A stretch of 64,000 nt of DNA from Ryuthela nishihirai (GCA_038380435.1 JAWZYU010000018.1:50245751-50309750), one strand, 5' to 3'; counted from the stretch's first letter, positions 1 through 10,954 are shown. Program-made: numbers and translations. The notes: generated from the letters alone by a model not told the origin.

Positions 1-490
1 AGGAAAGGAAAGTCTGAATATACATTCCCACTCCGTCTTAAGTTGGCCGTGATCATTTTTCAGTTTCGTTTTAATAAAATCATATAATTCTGGGCACTGG
101 AGCCCAAAGATATTCCACTCTTCCCCGCTGGAATCTTATCGTACATTACGTTGTTATTTCTAAATCTAAATCTTAATTTGAATTATACACATAAGAATCA
201 CTCTTAATAATAAAATTAACATTTATTCGCCCTCAAACACTTTCACATTATTCTTACAATTAACATGACTCTATTATCAACATGATTCTATGTACAATCA
301 ACTTACATAAACAAACGTTGGAATGGAGACAAACATTTGATGACATTTGATTACTGACTAAGGTATTAGTCTTTGCAGCTCACAATCAGGAATCGAGGCC
401 TAAACTTTCACCCCTCTGACTGTCTTCGTTTGTCCTATAAAAACCCTCTCACCAACTTTCTAAGTCCGATCCGGGTTTTTCCTCCTCACA
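1..490. other. AT-rich stretch without recognised features
   Basis: I see no coding frame, terminal repeat or tRNA-like head here. It reads as AT-rich filler before the denser block at 490-850. Confidence 0.5.
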
Positions 491-850
491 AAAGGTGTCA
501 TCTGTCCCTTCCATAGGTCAGCAACCCCCAATCGGAAGGAACAAATATTAGTGGGACCTTAGAGTTTTTTGAAGTTGTGCCCTCTACCACTTTTTTACCA
601 GGGACGCTGTGTACCAATGGTTCAGATTGTCTCCCTGGGGATTCATCAGGTGGCAGGAGCACCTTGCACATGTCGAGACACAGGGGAAGTTCCAGTCTTG
701 GAGATATCATCAGCGGTTGCATGAATACGGGACAGCAGACGTGAAATGAAATTCTGGCGCCAGCCACCCAGAACTTGGCGGAAACGGCTTGCGAGTCTTT
801 TGTCCCTGTGCCGACAATGGTGAGCAACGAACAACGGAGCACTTTTTGAT
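490..850 (-). pseudogene. Unrecognised coding-like fragment
   Basis: This block is clearly less AT-rich than its flanks and is open in two overlapping minus-strand frames (114 aa from 842 to 498, and 62 aa from 834 to 646). The shorter frame contains a basic run, CRHRDKRLASRFRQVLGG, which looks like real protein. Neither frame is intact and no catalytic motif (DDE, RT, protease) is visible. A fragment of a mobile-element ORF is the likeliest origin, but I do not recognise the family. A chance frame is possible. Confidence 0.25.
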
Positions 851-2435
851 GTCGTTCTTCTTATACATGAAAATCTACGCAGAACAGTTCATTCGGAATG
901 AAACAATTGTAAACGAAAGTAGAGAAACGCGAAGTCTTTAACATTTACAACAATTATCCCTAATCTGACTTAAAAAAAATAGATATTTTATTTGTAGTCC
1001 TTGTGAACGAAACAGTCGGAATAAGATTAAATGCTCTGTAGGAGATTAGCAAAACAGACATTTTGCATTTATACTCTCTGAATTTCAATAAAGCATTTAT
1101 ACCTATTTTCTCCAATTCCACATTTCATAGCAGATTTTTTTCTTTCAAAATTTTTCTTTCAAGATGGTGCAAAAGAAAACTAAAAGAAGAAACAACCAGA
1201 AAAGCTTATTTCCATTCTATCTAATCGGATATTGATGAAAATGGATTACATATTCATATCCCTGTTTGCTGGGGTTTTTTTTATGAAAGAATCGGAAATC
1301 AAAGAACCAGCAGAGCCAAACAAAAGCACTGCAAGAAACCGTCAGAGCCCACATTTATGCCCGGTTCCTCTAATCTGGCATTCAATAAAGCCTTTGCATT
1401 TATTCTTCCTAATCGAACTGTTCAGTATAATGGGATTTTTTAAGTCTTTTTTTTTAATGAAATGATCTGAAATCAACATAATGCATACAGGAAATCAAAC
1501 CGTGTAGGTCTATCAGCAGTCTCGTTAATCAGACTTTCAAAAAAAGAATGATTTATAAGTTGTTTCCTTCAAAACTGAAGAATCAGAAATCAAACGAACA
1601 CGCTACAAAAAACCAAAGCAAAAAAAATGTTATTTCCATTTCGGCAGCCGCCTTTTCATTTAGATCTGCTCTTGAGAAATGAAGTTTAAATGCTGAAAAA
1701 TGCGTTTTATTACAAGTCCGGTTATAAAGAAAAGACATGTATGTCAGATCTCCCTGTTTTCTCTAATTGTTCCCTTTGATTTCCTATTGTTTAGTTCAGA
1801 AGTTTTGGAATTATAAAACAGTAACTGAATTTTTGGATTAGTGAAGTTACTAATCTCCATAATCGAGGCATGTAAACTCATCATTACGAGCACTGCTCGC
1901 AAAGTCGGCAAAATTCCCGGACAATAAAATTTTTTTTTTGGCACTCGCGAGAATTATCATAGCTCCAACTTTCTTATGCTGTTAACTGACAAAGCTATAT
2001 TGGGCACTAAAAACACTTGAATTTCCAACAACCGACATCAAGACAAAAAGCAATAACTGTAACGTACAATTTATTAATTTAAACGTAGAGAAGGTTCCAC
2101 GATTCTAACCACGATTCCAAACCGATATTTTAAAAGAAAGGTTATTTTTGTTAAATAACTTTTGCCATATCCTAATTAGTAGTCACTGGAATAATCAGTT
2201 TGAATGAAAAAAAATCACGTTGCACTAAATATATATTTATTTGGATGAGGGGTCGTAAAAAGTGCTTGGTATTCTCAAAGTCCGTCTTTGTACAGTTTGA
2301 TGTTCTCTTTTCTAAAAAATATTTTTTGCAATTAATAATAAATGTTGCAATATCCTGCGATTGGCCAACTAGTCACTTGCATGATTACTAATTAACTAAA
2401 GTGTCGGACTTTTCAAAAAAGAACAAAAGCAAAAT
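851..2435. other. AT-rich region, no convincing gene
   Basis: The short open frames here (for example 1232-1465 and 1744-1944) have no recognisable motif and sit in A/T-rich sequence. Some phrases (TTTGCATTTAT, AATCGGA, CCTTTTA) recall the degenerate array at 4.8-7.4 kb, so this may be a more decayed part of the same array, but I could not establish a period. Confidence 0.35.
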
Positions 2436-2439
2436 ATAA

Positions 2440-3975
2440 TATCCAAAGTGCCTCAGCCATAAGTCAAGTTCCTCATGGAGATCTTCCTATACCAACGCCT
2501 CCAACCAACTGGGAGGATATGGATTCACATGCATCAGAGGAAGACTTTTTGGCACATACAGATCCTAATCATACATACACCCGAAAGAAGTTAGGTGAGC
2601 CTCATCTGATTCAGCAAAATGAATTAAATGATCTTGTTCGAGACCTAGTTTGTTCCAAACAAGAAGCTGAGGCTTTAGGTTCAAGATTTCAAGAGTGGAA
2701 TCTTCTGGCCAAGTGTACCAGAGTTTCTCTGTTCAGAAAGAGAAATTTGGCTTTATCTGTTAATTACGATATGCAAGATGGTTTTGTGTTTTTGCACAGA
2801 TATTTCATGGCTGATGGAAGAAATTGGAACAACTCACGACCCTAAGGAATGGCGTCTCTTTATAGATTCATGAAAATTCAGCTTAAAAGCTGTCCTTTTT
2901 CACAAAGGAAACCAAAAACCTTCCATTCCAGTGACACACGATGTGGGAATAAAGGAAACTTATGAAAGCATGGAAAAATATTCACTGCTATAAAATATGA
3001 TCAGTTTAAGTGGACAATATGTGGTGACCTAAAAGCTATATCTCTCTTGCTCGGGTTTCAATGAGGCTTCACAAAAGTTTTATGTTTTCTGTGTTTGTGG
3101 GACAGTAGAGCCAGAAAGGAACACTATAAAACAAAATACTGGCCCAAAAGAGATGTTTTTATTCCAGGAAACAGTAATGTGAGGTATAAGCCTCTGATGT
3201 TCTGCTCTTACTACTACACATCAAACTGGGGATTTTTGAAAACTTTATAAAGGCTATGGACAAAAATGGTAAAGGTTTTTTGTACTTGAAGAAAAAAATT
3301 TCAAAACGAAGTGATGCCAAACTCAAAGAAGGGATCTTTGTTGGTCCTCAGATCATGAAGATATTGAAAGATACTGTCTTCGAAGAAAAACTGAATATGA
3401 AGGAGAGCGCTGCATGGTAATCCTTCACGTGTGTGGTCCAGGGTTTTCTGGGGAATCACAAAGAGGAAAACTACCATCAGCTCATTCAAAAACTTCTCAA
3501 AAATTATGAAAATCTTGGCTGTCGTATGTCGTTGAAGATCCATCTCTTGCACTTGCATCTCGACTTCTTTCCCAAGAACTTAGAATCTGTCAGTGATGAG
3601 CAGGATTTCGCCAGGATATCCGAACCATGGAGGAGAGATACCAACCTTGGTATCTCTCCTCCATGGCTACTAACAATGACTACTAACTAGGACCCAGCAA
3701 TGATGGGTGACTACTGCTGGTTCTTGCAGAAGGAAGACACTTCAGCACATAAAAGACAAAAATGAACTTCATGTAAATATAAAAAAGATCCTTATCCATG
3801 TTTTCTTATTTTGTGTTTCAATATCATTAGATTTGGTACTTTATATTCAGTGGTCTATAACTATGATGATTCTAATTTTTTCTCTGTAATCATGTAATTA
3901 TTTAATGAATTTTAAGTTGCATTTTAATAAAATAGTGACATTTTTTTTCATTTCCCAGATATGAGTGTTCATTGA
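2440..3975 (+). pseudogene. Broken copy of a repetitive arthropod protein family of unknown function
   Basis: A long coding trace runs on the plus strand through several frames. It is open from before 2470 (PHGDLPIPTPPTNWEDMDS) through the 108-aa frame ending at 2845, which holds DLVRDLVCSKQEAEALGSR and FQEWNLL. After a frameshift near 2838 it continues as KEWRLFIDS, then ICGDLKAISLLLGFQ, FLCLWDSRARKEHY, YWPKRDV, AMDKNGKGFLYLK, KEGIFVGPQIMKILKD, QGFLGNHKEENYHQLI and MSLKIHLLHLHLDFFP. Stops and frameshifts near 2838, 2870, 2985, 3078, 3418 and 3600 break it. From memory this is a multi-copy family of uncharacterised proteins in arthropod genomes with conserved GDL, FLCxWDSR and GPQI blocks. 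Its biochemical role is unknown and a link to a mobile element is suspected but not shown. AATAAAA near 3927 would suit a polyadenylation signal. The part from 3297 onward is repeated in tandem immediately downstream. Confidence 0.65.
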
Positions 3976-4654
3976 AATTTCAAAACGAAGTGATGCCAAA
4001 CTCAAAGAAGGGATCTTTGTTGGTCCTCAGATCATGAAGATATTGAAAGATACTGTCTTCGAAGAAAAACTGAATATGAAGGAGAGCGCTGCATGGTAAT
4101 CCTTCACGTGTGTGGTCCAGGGTTTTCTGGGGAATCACAAAGAGGAAAACTACCATCAGCTCATTCAAAAACTTCTCAAAAATTATGAAAATCTTGGCTG
4201 TCGTATGTCGTTGAAGATCCATCTCTTGCACTTGCATCTCGACTTCTTTCCCAAGAACTTAGAATCTGTCAGTGATGAGCAGGATTTCGCCAGGATATCC
4301 GAACCATGGAGGAGAGATACCAACCTTGGTATCTCTCCTCCATGGCTACTAACAATGACTACTAACTAGGACCCAGCAATGATGGGTGACTACTGCTGGT
4401 TCTTGCAGAAGGAAGACACTTCAGCACATAAAAGACAAAAATGAACTTCATGTAAATATAAAAAAGATCCTTATCCATGTTTTCTTATTTTGTGTTTCAA
4501 TATCATTAGATTTGGTACTTTATATTCAGTGGTCTATAACTATGATGATTCTAATTTTTTCTCTGTAATCATGTAATTATTTAATGAATTTTAAGTTGCA
4601 TTTTAATAAAATAGTGACATTTTTTTTCATTTCCCAGATATGAGTGTTCATTGA
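3297..4654. repeat. Exact 679 bp tandem duplication (two copies)
   Basis: 3297-3975 and 3976-4654 are the same sequence at a constant offset of 679. The 85-aa and 60-aa open frames are identical between copies and I saw no mismatch. The junctions share AAATTT. The unit carries the 3' third of the broken unknown-family gene plus about 240 bp of A/T-rich 3' flank including AATAAAATAGTGACA. Perfect identity beside a decayed gene means a very recent duplication or an assembly artefact. Confidence 0.9.
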
Positions 4655-5160
4655 AATTTGAAATACTTCAATCCGTAATTAAAAAAAAATACTGTTCGTG
4701 CTGCAGATTTTTAACAGCCATATTTGAATTCAGGCACCCTAAAATTTGTGAAAAACATTATATTTGACGAATGTCATAAAAAAAAATCCAAGTTCTTGTC
4801 AAGTGTAATACAAGTATAGCATCGGCTGTTTGCATTTCCCTGTGCATTCACTTGATTTCTAATTGTTCAATTAAAAACAAAACTTTATAGAATATCACAT
4901 ATAGTCTTGTCTGTCTGATTTCTTGTACCGCGTTCTTTTTTTTTGATATTTTCTTTGTTCAGAAAATAGCCCGCAGAATAAAATTTATTTTAATAAAATT
5001 CTGTTCAGAGCGGTTGCACGTAGTGTGTAACTTTCATTTCCAATAGTATCATTCAAAAGAAGTTTTCAAAAAATTCGATGAATCGAAATGTCAGGTTAGA
5101 GAGAATGATGTAAATTCTTCAATGAATGTAAGACCAGAAGGAGTAGATGTTAGTCCTGCA

Positions 5161-5192
5161 GGTTTTTTTTTTTTTTTGAGGGGGGGGGGAAT
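5161..5192. repeat. Homopolymer T/G tract
   Basis: A run of about 15 T is followed by GA and about 10 G. It is low complexity and prone to sequencing error. Confidence 0.8.
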
Positions 5193-5327
5193 TCCTTCGA
5201 TTACCAATTATGAATTGATACATTGTGATCAAAATCAGGTTACAGAAAACAGATTGAAATGCTTCATTAAAATCATGTCAAGTTAACTATAATAGATGTA
5301 AATATCGGCTGTTTTATTTTCCCTAAT

Positions 5328-5395
5328 GCAGGATTGGGCAAAGTACGGCCCTCCAATTCTCTTTGTGCTGCCCGCCAGATACTGTTAACAAATGA
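5328..5395 (+). mobile_element. Possible end of a hAT-like element
   Basis: The phrase GGATTGGGCAAAGTACGGCC followed by GCTGCCCGCC resembles the GGGCAAACTACGGCCCGC end shared by many animal hAT elements (recollection). No partner end or TSD was found. Confidence 0.3.
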
Positions 5396-5680
5396 ATTAA
5401 ATTTATAAAGAGAAAAAACAATTTTTTGTTTGCTTTTACATACCTTATTGATTATATATTTCTTATGCGGCGGACACTTCCGTTTCAGTTTTCTATGCGA
5501 CTCTTCAACTGAAAAGTGTACCCAGGCCTACCCTAATACTTTCGATTGGTTCGTTTAGAAAGGAAAGATTCTTTCGTTTTATTAAATGCACGATTAGTGA
5601 GAATACTAATAATCATTTTCAATAAGCTATTCTAAAGTGTGTTTCATTAATATTATTCAATTTTGAAGATACATAATAAA

Positions 5681-5965
5681 GGGTTGGGTTGTTTTACCTC
5701 TGAGCGGCACTTTTTTGCACACCATGGGCTAAATGGCCAGGTCACAAGGACCCCGAAGGCTCAGAGAAGGTTGGGGGAGGGGACCCACTGGAACAGCTGT
5801 TGGGAGACAGATGGTAGCCTCCCGTCAAGGCCATCCAGCGTGTTCTTTAACGTGCACAGGGTGTGGCTCTCCCGCACACGGGGCCACGGCTTAACGTCCC
5901 ATCCGACGGACGGTGGCCTTTCCAAGCCCATCGGTGTCCCCTACTGACCGTGGGCAGGGAGGGGA
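5681..5965 (-). mobile_element. SINE1 copy, 5'-truncated, with 12 bp TSD
   Basis: On the minus strand this runs from just after the tRNA head to the SINE 3' end, which reads GGGTTGGGTTG on the plus strand. The target-site duplication ATACATAATAAA is present at 5669-5680 and 5966-5977. The copy lacks both pol III boxes, so it cannot be internally transcribed. A perfect TSD with 5' truncation is the signature of LINE-mediated retroposition. Confidence 0.93.
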
Positions 5966-6145
5966 ATACATAATAAATAGAGATATAATAATCCATTTTA
6001 ACCAAACCTTATAAAGCGAGAATAAATGTAAATATTCGCTGTTTTGGTTTCCTTTTACATGATTTTTCGATTTCTAGTTATTTCTTTCAGAAGAAAAGGT
6101 TCTTTAAAGTATTTGTTTTATTGAATGTTGAATTTGTGAAAATAG

Positions 6146-6192
6146 CGAAATAAAAGGCTACAGAATTTGGTTTTCTGTAGCCTTTTATTTCG
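6146..6192. repeat. Perfect 20 bp inverted repeat (hairpin)
   Basis: Arms at 6146-6165 (CGAAATAAAAGGCTACAGAA) and 6173-6192 are exact reverse complements around a 7 nt loop. It lies inside the degenerate array, whose neighbouring units do not show it. Confidence 0.9.
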
Positions 6193-6434
6193 GATTGTTC
6201 CTTAAAACGAGGAGAGCTGAATAGACATATAATATTCAGTTTAACGAAAGTAGAATTAAAGGAAATAATTTTAAATATTGACTGTTTTGATTTCTTCTAA
6301 TGCATTCCATTGATTTCTGATTGTTCCTTTTAGAAGAAAAGCATTAAAATATTCGTTTCGTCCAATGTCGTATTTTCGAAAATCCTCATTGTTTTATGCA
6401 GCTTCGTTTCCTTTAGTCGATTCCTTTTATTTTA

Positions 6435-6779
6435 GGGTTGGGTTGTTTTACCTCTGAGCTGCATTTTTGGCCACAATGGGTTAAATGGCCAGGTCACAAG
6501 AACCCCGTGGCTCAGAAAATTTTGGGAGAGGGGACCCACTGGAACAGCTGTTGGGAGATAGATGGTAACATCCTGTCAAGGTCATCCAGCGTGTTCTTTA
6601 ACATGCACAGGGTGTGGCTCTCCCGCACACCGAACCCTATCCGACAGACGGTGACCTTTTCACACTCATCGGTGTCCCCTACGACCGTTGGAAGGGTGGG
6701 GAGTTTTACGGAGATAAATCTCAATTCTGACTCAGCTGGGACTCGAACCTAGAAACTGCAGATTACGAACCTACTGCGC
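6435..6779 (-). mobile_element. SINE1 copy, near full length
   Basis: Minus-strand copy retaining the B box (plus-strand GGACTCGAACC at about 6738-6748) and a decayed A-box region. Flanks CCTTTTATTTTAG (about 6422-6434) and CCTTTCATTTTAG (about 6780-6792) are a TSD with one mismatch. The tail contains GGGTTGGGTTGTTTTACC. Confidence 0.88.
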
Positions 6780-7395
6780 CCTTTCATTTTAGATAGTTTC
6801 ACTTTAAACACATTGGAATATAAATATAATAATCGGTTTTAACGAAAATCGGATTAACGAGAATAATTGTAAAAACTGGCTGCTTTGATTTCTTACCATG
6901 CATTGCATTGATTTTCACTTTTAAAAGGATCTTTAAATATTCATTTTATTGAATGTCAGATTAGTGAGAATAGTGATAGTCTTGTGCAGTTTGGCTTCCT
7001 ATAGTCGTTCGTTTTATTTGAGATTGCTTCCTTTAAACGAAGAGAAAGAAATAGAAATATAATTATCCGTTTTAACGAAAGTCGGATTAGCGAGAATAAT
7101 TGTCAATATCCGCTGTTTTCATTTCCAGTAATGCATTCTATTCATTGCCAATTGTTTCCTTTAGGAGAAAATGACGTTTAAAAATTTCGCTTCATTGAAA
7201 ATGTGATTAGTCAAAATGCAAAAAAATTTATTCATCTTGGTTTCCAGTAGCGCATTTCTTTCATTTCCATTTGCAATGTTTAAAAGGAACAAACTTCAAA
7301 AAACATATGCTGAAGTGAAATGTTGGACTACAGAGGGTACATGCAAACGCTTTATTGAATGACGGATTAGATATAAAACAGATGTAAATATGGCT

Positions 7396-7725
7396 CTGTG
7401 TTCATTTGTACGAGGTTTCTTGCAGCATGGACGTATCCAGGGGGTCCGAATCCCCCCTTTCCCCAAAGAAAATCTTGTCGTCTTAGAGGAAATCTCAAAC
7501 TCGTCTACCTGCTTCTAAATCCAAAACAGTTGTCTTTGTTTAGTTTTATTTTACTAAATATTTTATGTCTAACGTTAAAAATAGAGTAAAAAAAACTAAA
7601 ATATTTTTCTATGTAGGATATCATTTTAACCTTTCCTGCTTGGTGGAATATTTCAGTAATTTGGAAACCCTATTAAGTCTAATTCTCAGCCCCGTCCTCC
7701 CCTCGAAAATAATTATCGAATCCTT
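7396..7725. other. AT-rich stretch, no gene
   Basis: Open frames at 7398-7589 and 7565-7978 have no recognisable domain. The second runs into the 30 bp minisatellite and is a by-product of it. Confidence 0.5.
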
Positions 7726-7727
7726 TC

Positions 7728-7830
7728 CGAAACTGAATTCTCGGACTCCTCCCCTCCCGAAACTGAATTCTCGGACTCCTCCCCTCCCGAAACTGAATTC
7801 TCGGACTCCTCCCCTCCCGAAACTAAATTA
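7728..7830. repeat. 30 bp minisatellite, about 3.4 copies
   Basis: The unit, which contains CCGAAACTGAATTCTCGG followed by ACTCCTCCCCTC, is repeated three times almost exactly, then degenerates at CCGAAACTAAATTATTGG. Because 30 is divisible by 3 it makes a spurious repetitive peptide. Confidence 0.93.
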
Positions 7831-7974
7831 TTGGAAACACTACCCCCCGCCCCCCCCCCCCTACACACATACACAGAAACTTAATCCTGGGGCACGTGCC
7901 GGGTTGAAGAGATTTCCAAAAGTGTTAATTTTTTGCTCTACGGCAGATTGGATATTAGTTGTCAAAGAAGCTGG

Positions 7975-8475
7975 GTGATAGTTGTCAAAAAAGCTGGGTG
8001 ATGGTTGTCAATGCAGTTAAGCAATGATTGTCAAAGCAGTTAAGCAATGATTGTAAAAGATCTTGGACGATGTTTGTCAAAGTAGTTGGGTAATGGTTGT
8101 TAAAGCAGCTTGGCGATGATTGTTAAAGCAGTTTGGCGATGGTTGTTAAAGCAGTTTGGCGATGGTTGTTAAAGTAGTTTGGCGATGGTTGTCAAAGCAG
8201 TTTTGCGATGGTTGTCAAAGCAGTTTTGCGATGGTTGTCAAAGCAGTTTTGCGATGATAGCTCTTGGATTGTGGCTGTCAAAGTGTGTGTGTAAAGCAGT
8301 TTGGCGATGGTTGTTAAAGCAGTTTGGCGATGGTTGTTAAAGTAGTTTGGCGATGGTTGTCAAAGCAGTTTTGCGATGGTTGTCAAAGCAGTTTTGCGAT
8401 GGTTGTCAAAGCAGTTTTGCGATGATAGCTCTTGGATTGTGGCTGTCAAAGCAGTTGAGTGATGGTTATCAAAGC
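7975..8475. repeat. 23 bp minisatellite with a 160 bp higher-order duplication
   Basis: About twenty variants of GATGGTTGTTAAAGCAGTTTGGC run through this block. Within it, 8124-8283 and 8292-8451 appear identical over 160 bp, including the private phrase GATGATAGCTCTTGGATTG, separated by the short stretch TGTGTGTG. The array therefore grew first by unit slippage and later by segmental duplication. Confidence 0.93.
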
Positions 8476-8855
8476 GTTGGATAACGCGATGGAGAATGGC
8501 AGTTAACACATCTGGGAATGGTTGGTCCTATATTGGGTGAACTAGAGCTGGATTTCCCATAATGCATATTAAGCACTTGCCTAGGATCTTCAATAAAATA
8601 GGGGATGGGCAGCATTTAGATATTATAACAAAATTATGCCCTTTTCATTTTTTAAAATGCATTAACAACTGGAAGCAAATCCTTGATGCAAACAATGATT
8701 ACCTTCTCTTTAAAAAATTCTCTCCTGATATTTGACAATATGGATATGAGGATATACACCATATTACCAAGTGTTATTGGGATACTTCCATGTTATGTGA
8801 ATAGAAAACCATATTCAATACTCTTTAATTTTGAAAAATTAGCTTCTTTACAGAA
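8476..8855. other. Non-coding spacer
   Basis: No gene or terminal repeat recognised. The phrase GAATGGTTGGTCCTATATTGG near 8516 recurs near 9160, so the two sites share a short repeat fragment. Confidence 0.4.
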
Positions 8856-8859
8856 AATT

Positions 8860-8995
8860 TTGTTATAAATGTTGCATAACTATAAATCGCAATCAAAATT
8901 ATCCAGATCTTAAGTTTAAATACCATTCGTTTATTATTTAAAGAGTTATTCAGGCTGAAATATTTGACAGCATATGCTGCTGTATACACTTGCTC
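8860..8995 (+). repeat. Solo arm of the foldback repeat family
   Basis: The stretch with CATTCGTTTATTATTTAAAG and then GCTGAAATATTTGACA aligns by eye with the left arm of the foldback element at 32858-33335. No facing second arm was found. Confidence 0.45.
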
Positions 8996-8999
8996 TAAA

Positions 9000-9500
9000 C
9001 ACCTTTTTAAGAAAAACTGAAAATCCATTTCGCAAAATTTAAAAAATTGCATTTATTTTCGTAGTTATAAATTTTGAGATAAAATCTTACGACCAGCAAC
9101 ACCGATGCTAAATGTTTCAACCTCCAGAACTGGTTAAAAATAAACTATTGTTTCTAAAGAGAATGGTTGGTCCTATATTGGTCCTATACTGTATCCCAAA
9201 GGCACGTGATGTGTAAATCCGGATCTTAGATCAACAGGACAGAATTCAGTTGGACAATCATTGTCCACATGTGGGTTGCAACAGTAAGGAAAATGAACTT
9301 TCCCAGACGTTGATGGAAGTTTTATTTCTTTCGGACAACGTATGTATTTGTAAGGGCAAAAGTGTATGTCATTCTTAAAATGGGAGTGTATTGAATAGAT
9401 GGTTTTTCGATTAAATGCACACCCCAGGTTCTGGTTTAAGTGATAATGCATTTATTACGGATACTATTAAAGTTTTTGATATTTGGTTTTTATCATTTTC
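9000..9500. other. AT-rich spacer
   Basis: The 92-aa minus-strand frame at 9173-9451 has several cysteines, but I recognise no zinc-binding or secreted-peptide family and it has no supporting context. Confidence 0.35.
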
Positions 9501-9503
9501 TAA

Positions 9504-9775
9504 CGAGCCGATCTGTGGCCTAGTAGTTAGCGCGCCTGACTACTGATCAAAGGTACCAGGTTTCGAGTCCCGGGTATGGCATGGATGTTGGCGCGCTTGG
9601 CTACTGATCAAAGGGACCTGGGTTCGAGTCCCGGATAAGGCATGGATGTTTGTGTTGTCTTCGTGATGAGGTCACACCATCATCACAGACCTTCTACTAT
9701 GGCGAATAAACTGACAGCATGCTGTCAGACCTCTGTGGCGAGCAGCTACTTGAGGGAATATTTATTTTTATTTAT
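9504..9775 (+). mobile_element. SINE2 copy with duplicated tRNA head
   Basis: A tRNA-like head starts GTGGCCTAGTAGTTAGCGCG (A-box region) with B box GGTTTCGAGTCC. The segment from GCGCGC to GGCATGGATGTT is present twice in tandem (about 9530-9588 and 9589-9648), each with its own B box. The body carries TTTGTGTTGTCTTCGTGATG, CACAGACCTTCT and GTGGCGAGCAGCTACTTGAG, shared with copies at 33645 and 50493. The head is closest in my reading to a tRNA-Phe-like layout (loosely). CTGACAGCATGCTGTCAG at 9711-9728 is a perfect 18 bp palindrome. Confidence 0.8.
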
Positions 9776-9861
9776 CGACTTCTAACAATGGAATTCTAAC
9801 TAATGATTGGGAAATAACAAATAGAATATTTTATTGGTACCTATATAACACAAAGATAATT

Positions 9862-10085
9862 TTTCATTTGCATTTTGTAAAAACGAGTTGCAACTTTTTA
9901 CATTTAAGAGTTAAAAGACGAATACTTTATGTTGTATAATTATTAATAAAATACTCTTTGCATTTTCTCCCATCATCCGCTAACTCAAATTGATACTTTT
10001 AAGTAGTAAAAGAGTAGATAAAGGAAAAGCTTTATTCTCTTTGAAAACGAGGTTCTCATATGTACCAGAGGCGATAAAAGTTCTT
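9862..10085 (+). repeat. Repeat A, partial copy
   Basis: Diverged match to 43745-43970 and 11925-12160. Shared order: GCAACTTTTT, AAAGACGAATACTTTATGTTG, TTTGCATTTTCTCCCATCAT, TTTGAAAACGAG and CAGAGGCGA. Family unknown. Confidence 0.7.
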
Positions 10086-10950
10086 CTTGTCTATACCTTA
10101 TGCCTTGAAATAAGCATAAGCCATAAGAACGTCAAAAGTTATTTCGGAACATAAACAGACATAACATAAATAAAAAATAATTTTGCTGCATACTTTCTGA
10201 AATAAGCAAAATCCATCGACTTTAACGATGCAATAAATTGAAAGCGTTACTTTAATTTCGAAATAGCTATGAGAAACATGACAATGATGCCATTTTATAT
10301 TGTATCAACTTCTATAGGAGACTTCATTATCTGTGGAATACAGATCACGTATCAGATTTCTGGTTTAGTTTCCTGTGGTCATTTTTTCAAATTGTGGCCC
10401 TCAGTCCGAACTCAAATTCACCCATACCTTCTTACGATCGCCGTTTAATTAAAATTATATTGAAATTGCTGTAACTAATTATTCTTGGAGAGATTTAGAA
10501 GTTGAAACATTGCACGTCAATTCTCTGTAGCTCATAAAAATGCGAAATCATTTAATTATTTCGGTTAAAAGTCAGTTCTTTTGCTCACCTAATAAATCAA
10601 TAGCGTCATTAACGTCAGTTCCTTTTATTTTTCTATAAAAACAAAGGACGGAGATAACCTGCAAGCTTCTTAGGCTTTCTCATACAACCTACTTACACAA
10701 GAGAATGTCCATTAGTTTAGCAGTCAGTTAGCTTAACACTGCACCAGTTAGGCTTACTGTCACGTTCGCTTCAATTCTCAAAACAATGATTATAAATATT
10801 TATTAAGAATTGTCTCGCTTTGGCTTCTCGAGTGATCGTAATTGTTTTACTTTCAGAGTTTTCGAATCTCTTGCCACGTGTCTAGACTTCCTATTGCTAA
10901 ATCCGCCAGTGTTACAAGAACCTGAACAATAACTGCTTATAAACAACTAA
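10086..10950. other. AT-rich spacer
   Basis: No coding frame above noise. A TATA-like CTATAAAAA near 10635 is not followed by any gene I can see. Confidence 0.4.
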
Positions 10951-10954
10951 AGTC

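Larger units (their letters stand above)
4790..7395. repeat. Degenerate tandem array, about 115 bp units, satellite-like
   Basis: Phrases recur at steps of roughly 110-125 bp and of 228-242 bp for the best matches. The anchor is an AACGAAAGTCGGATTA-like start followed by GAATAA..GTAAATAT..GCTGTTTT and TTTCC..TAATGCATT. Examples begin near 5276, 6001, 6243, 6841, 7069 and 7352. Half-period relatives, with TTTATTGAATGT..GATTAGTGA, lie near 6119 and 6950. Units are diverged and no coding frame runs through them. SINE1 copies interrupt the array at 5681 and 6435. A weak relative is visible near 4796. Confidence 0.6.

Noticed and set aside
3301..4237. Minus-strand 85-aa frames present twice
   Set aside because: Antisense of the duplicated unknown-family coding trace.
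5663..5947. Recurring 80-95 aa frames with HGLNGQVTRTPKAQRRLGEG
   Set aside because: The same peptide arises wherever a SINE1 lies in the minus orientation (also 39962, 40952, 56557); it is the SINE read in one frame, not a protein family.
7565..7978. 137-aa frame with repeated PKLNSRTPPL
   Set aside because: Produced by the 30 bp minisatellite; there is no start context or domain.
8140..8283. Considered as a piRNA- or microRNA-like hairpin series
   Set aside because: The units are direct, not inverted, repeats and do not fold into stable hairpins by eye.
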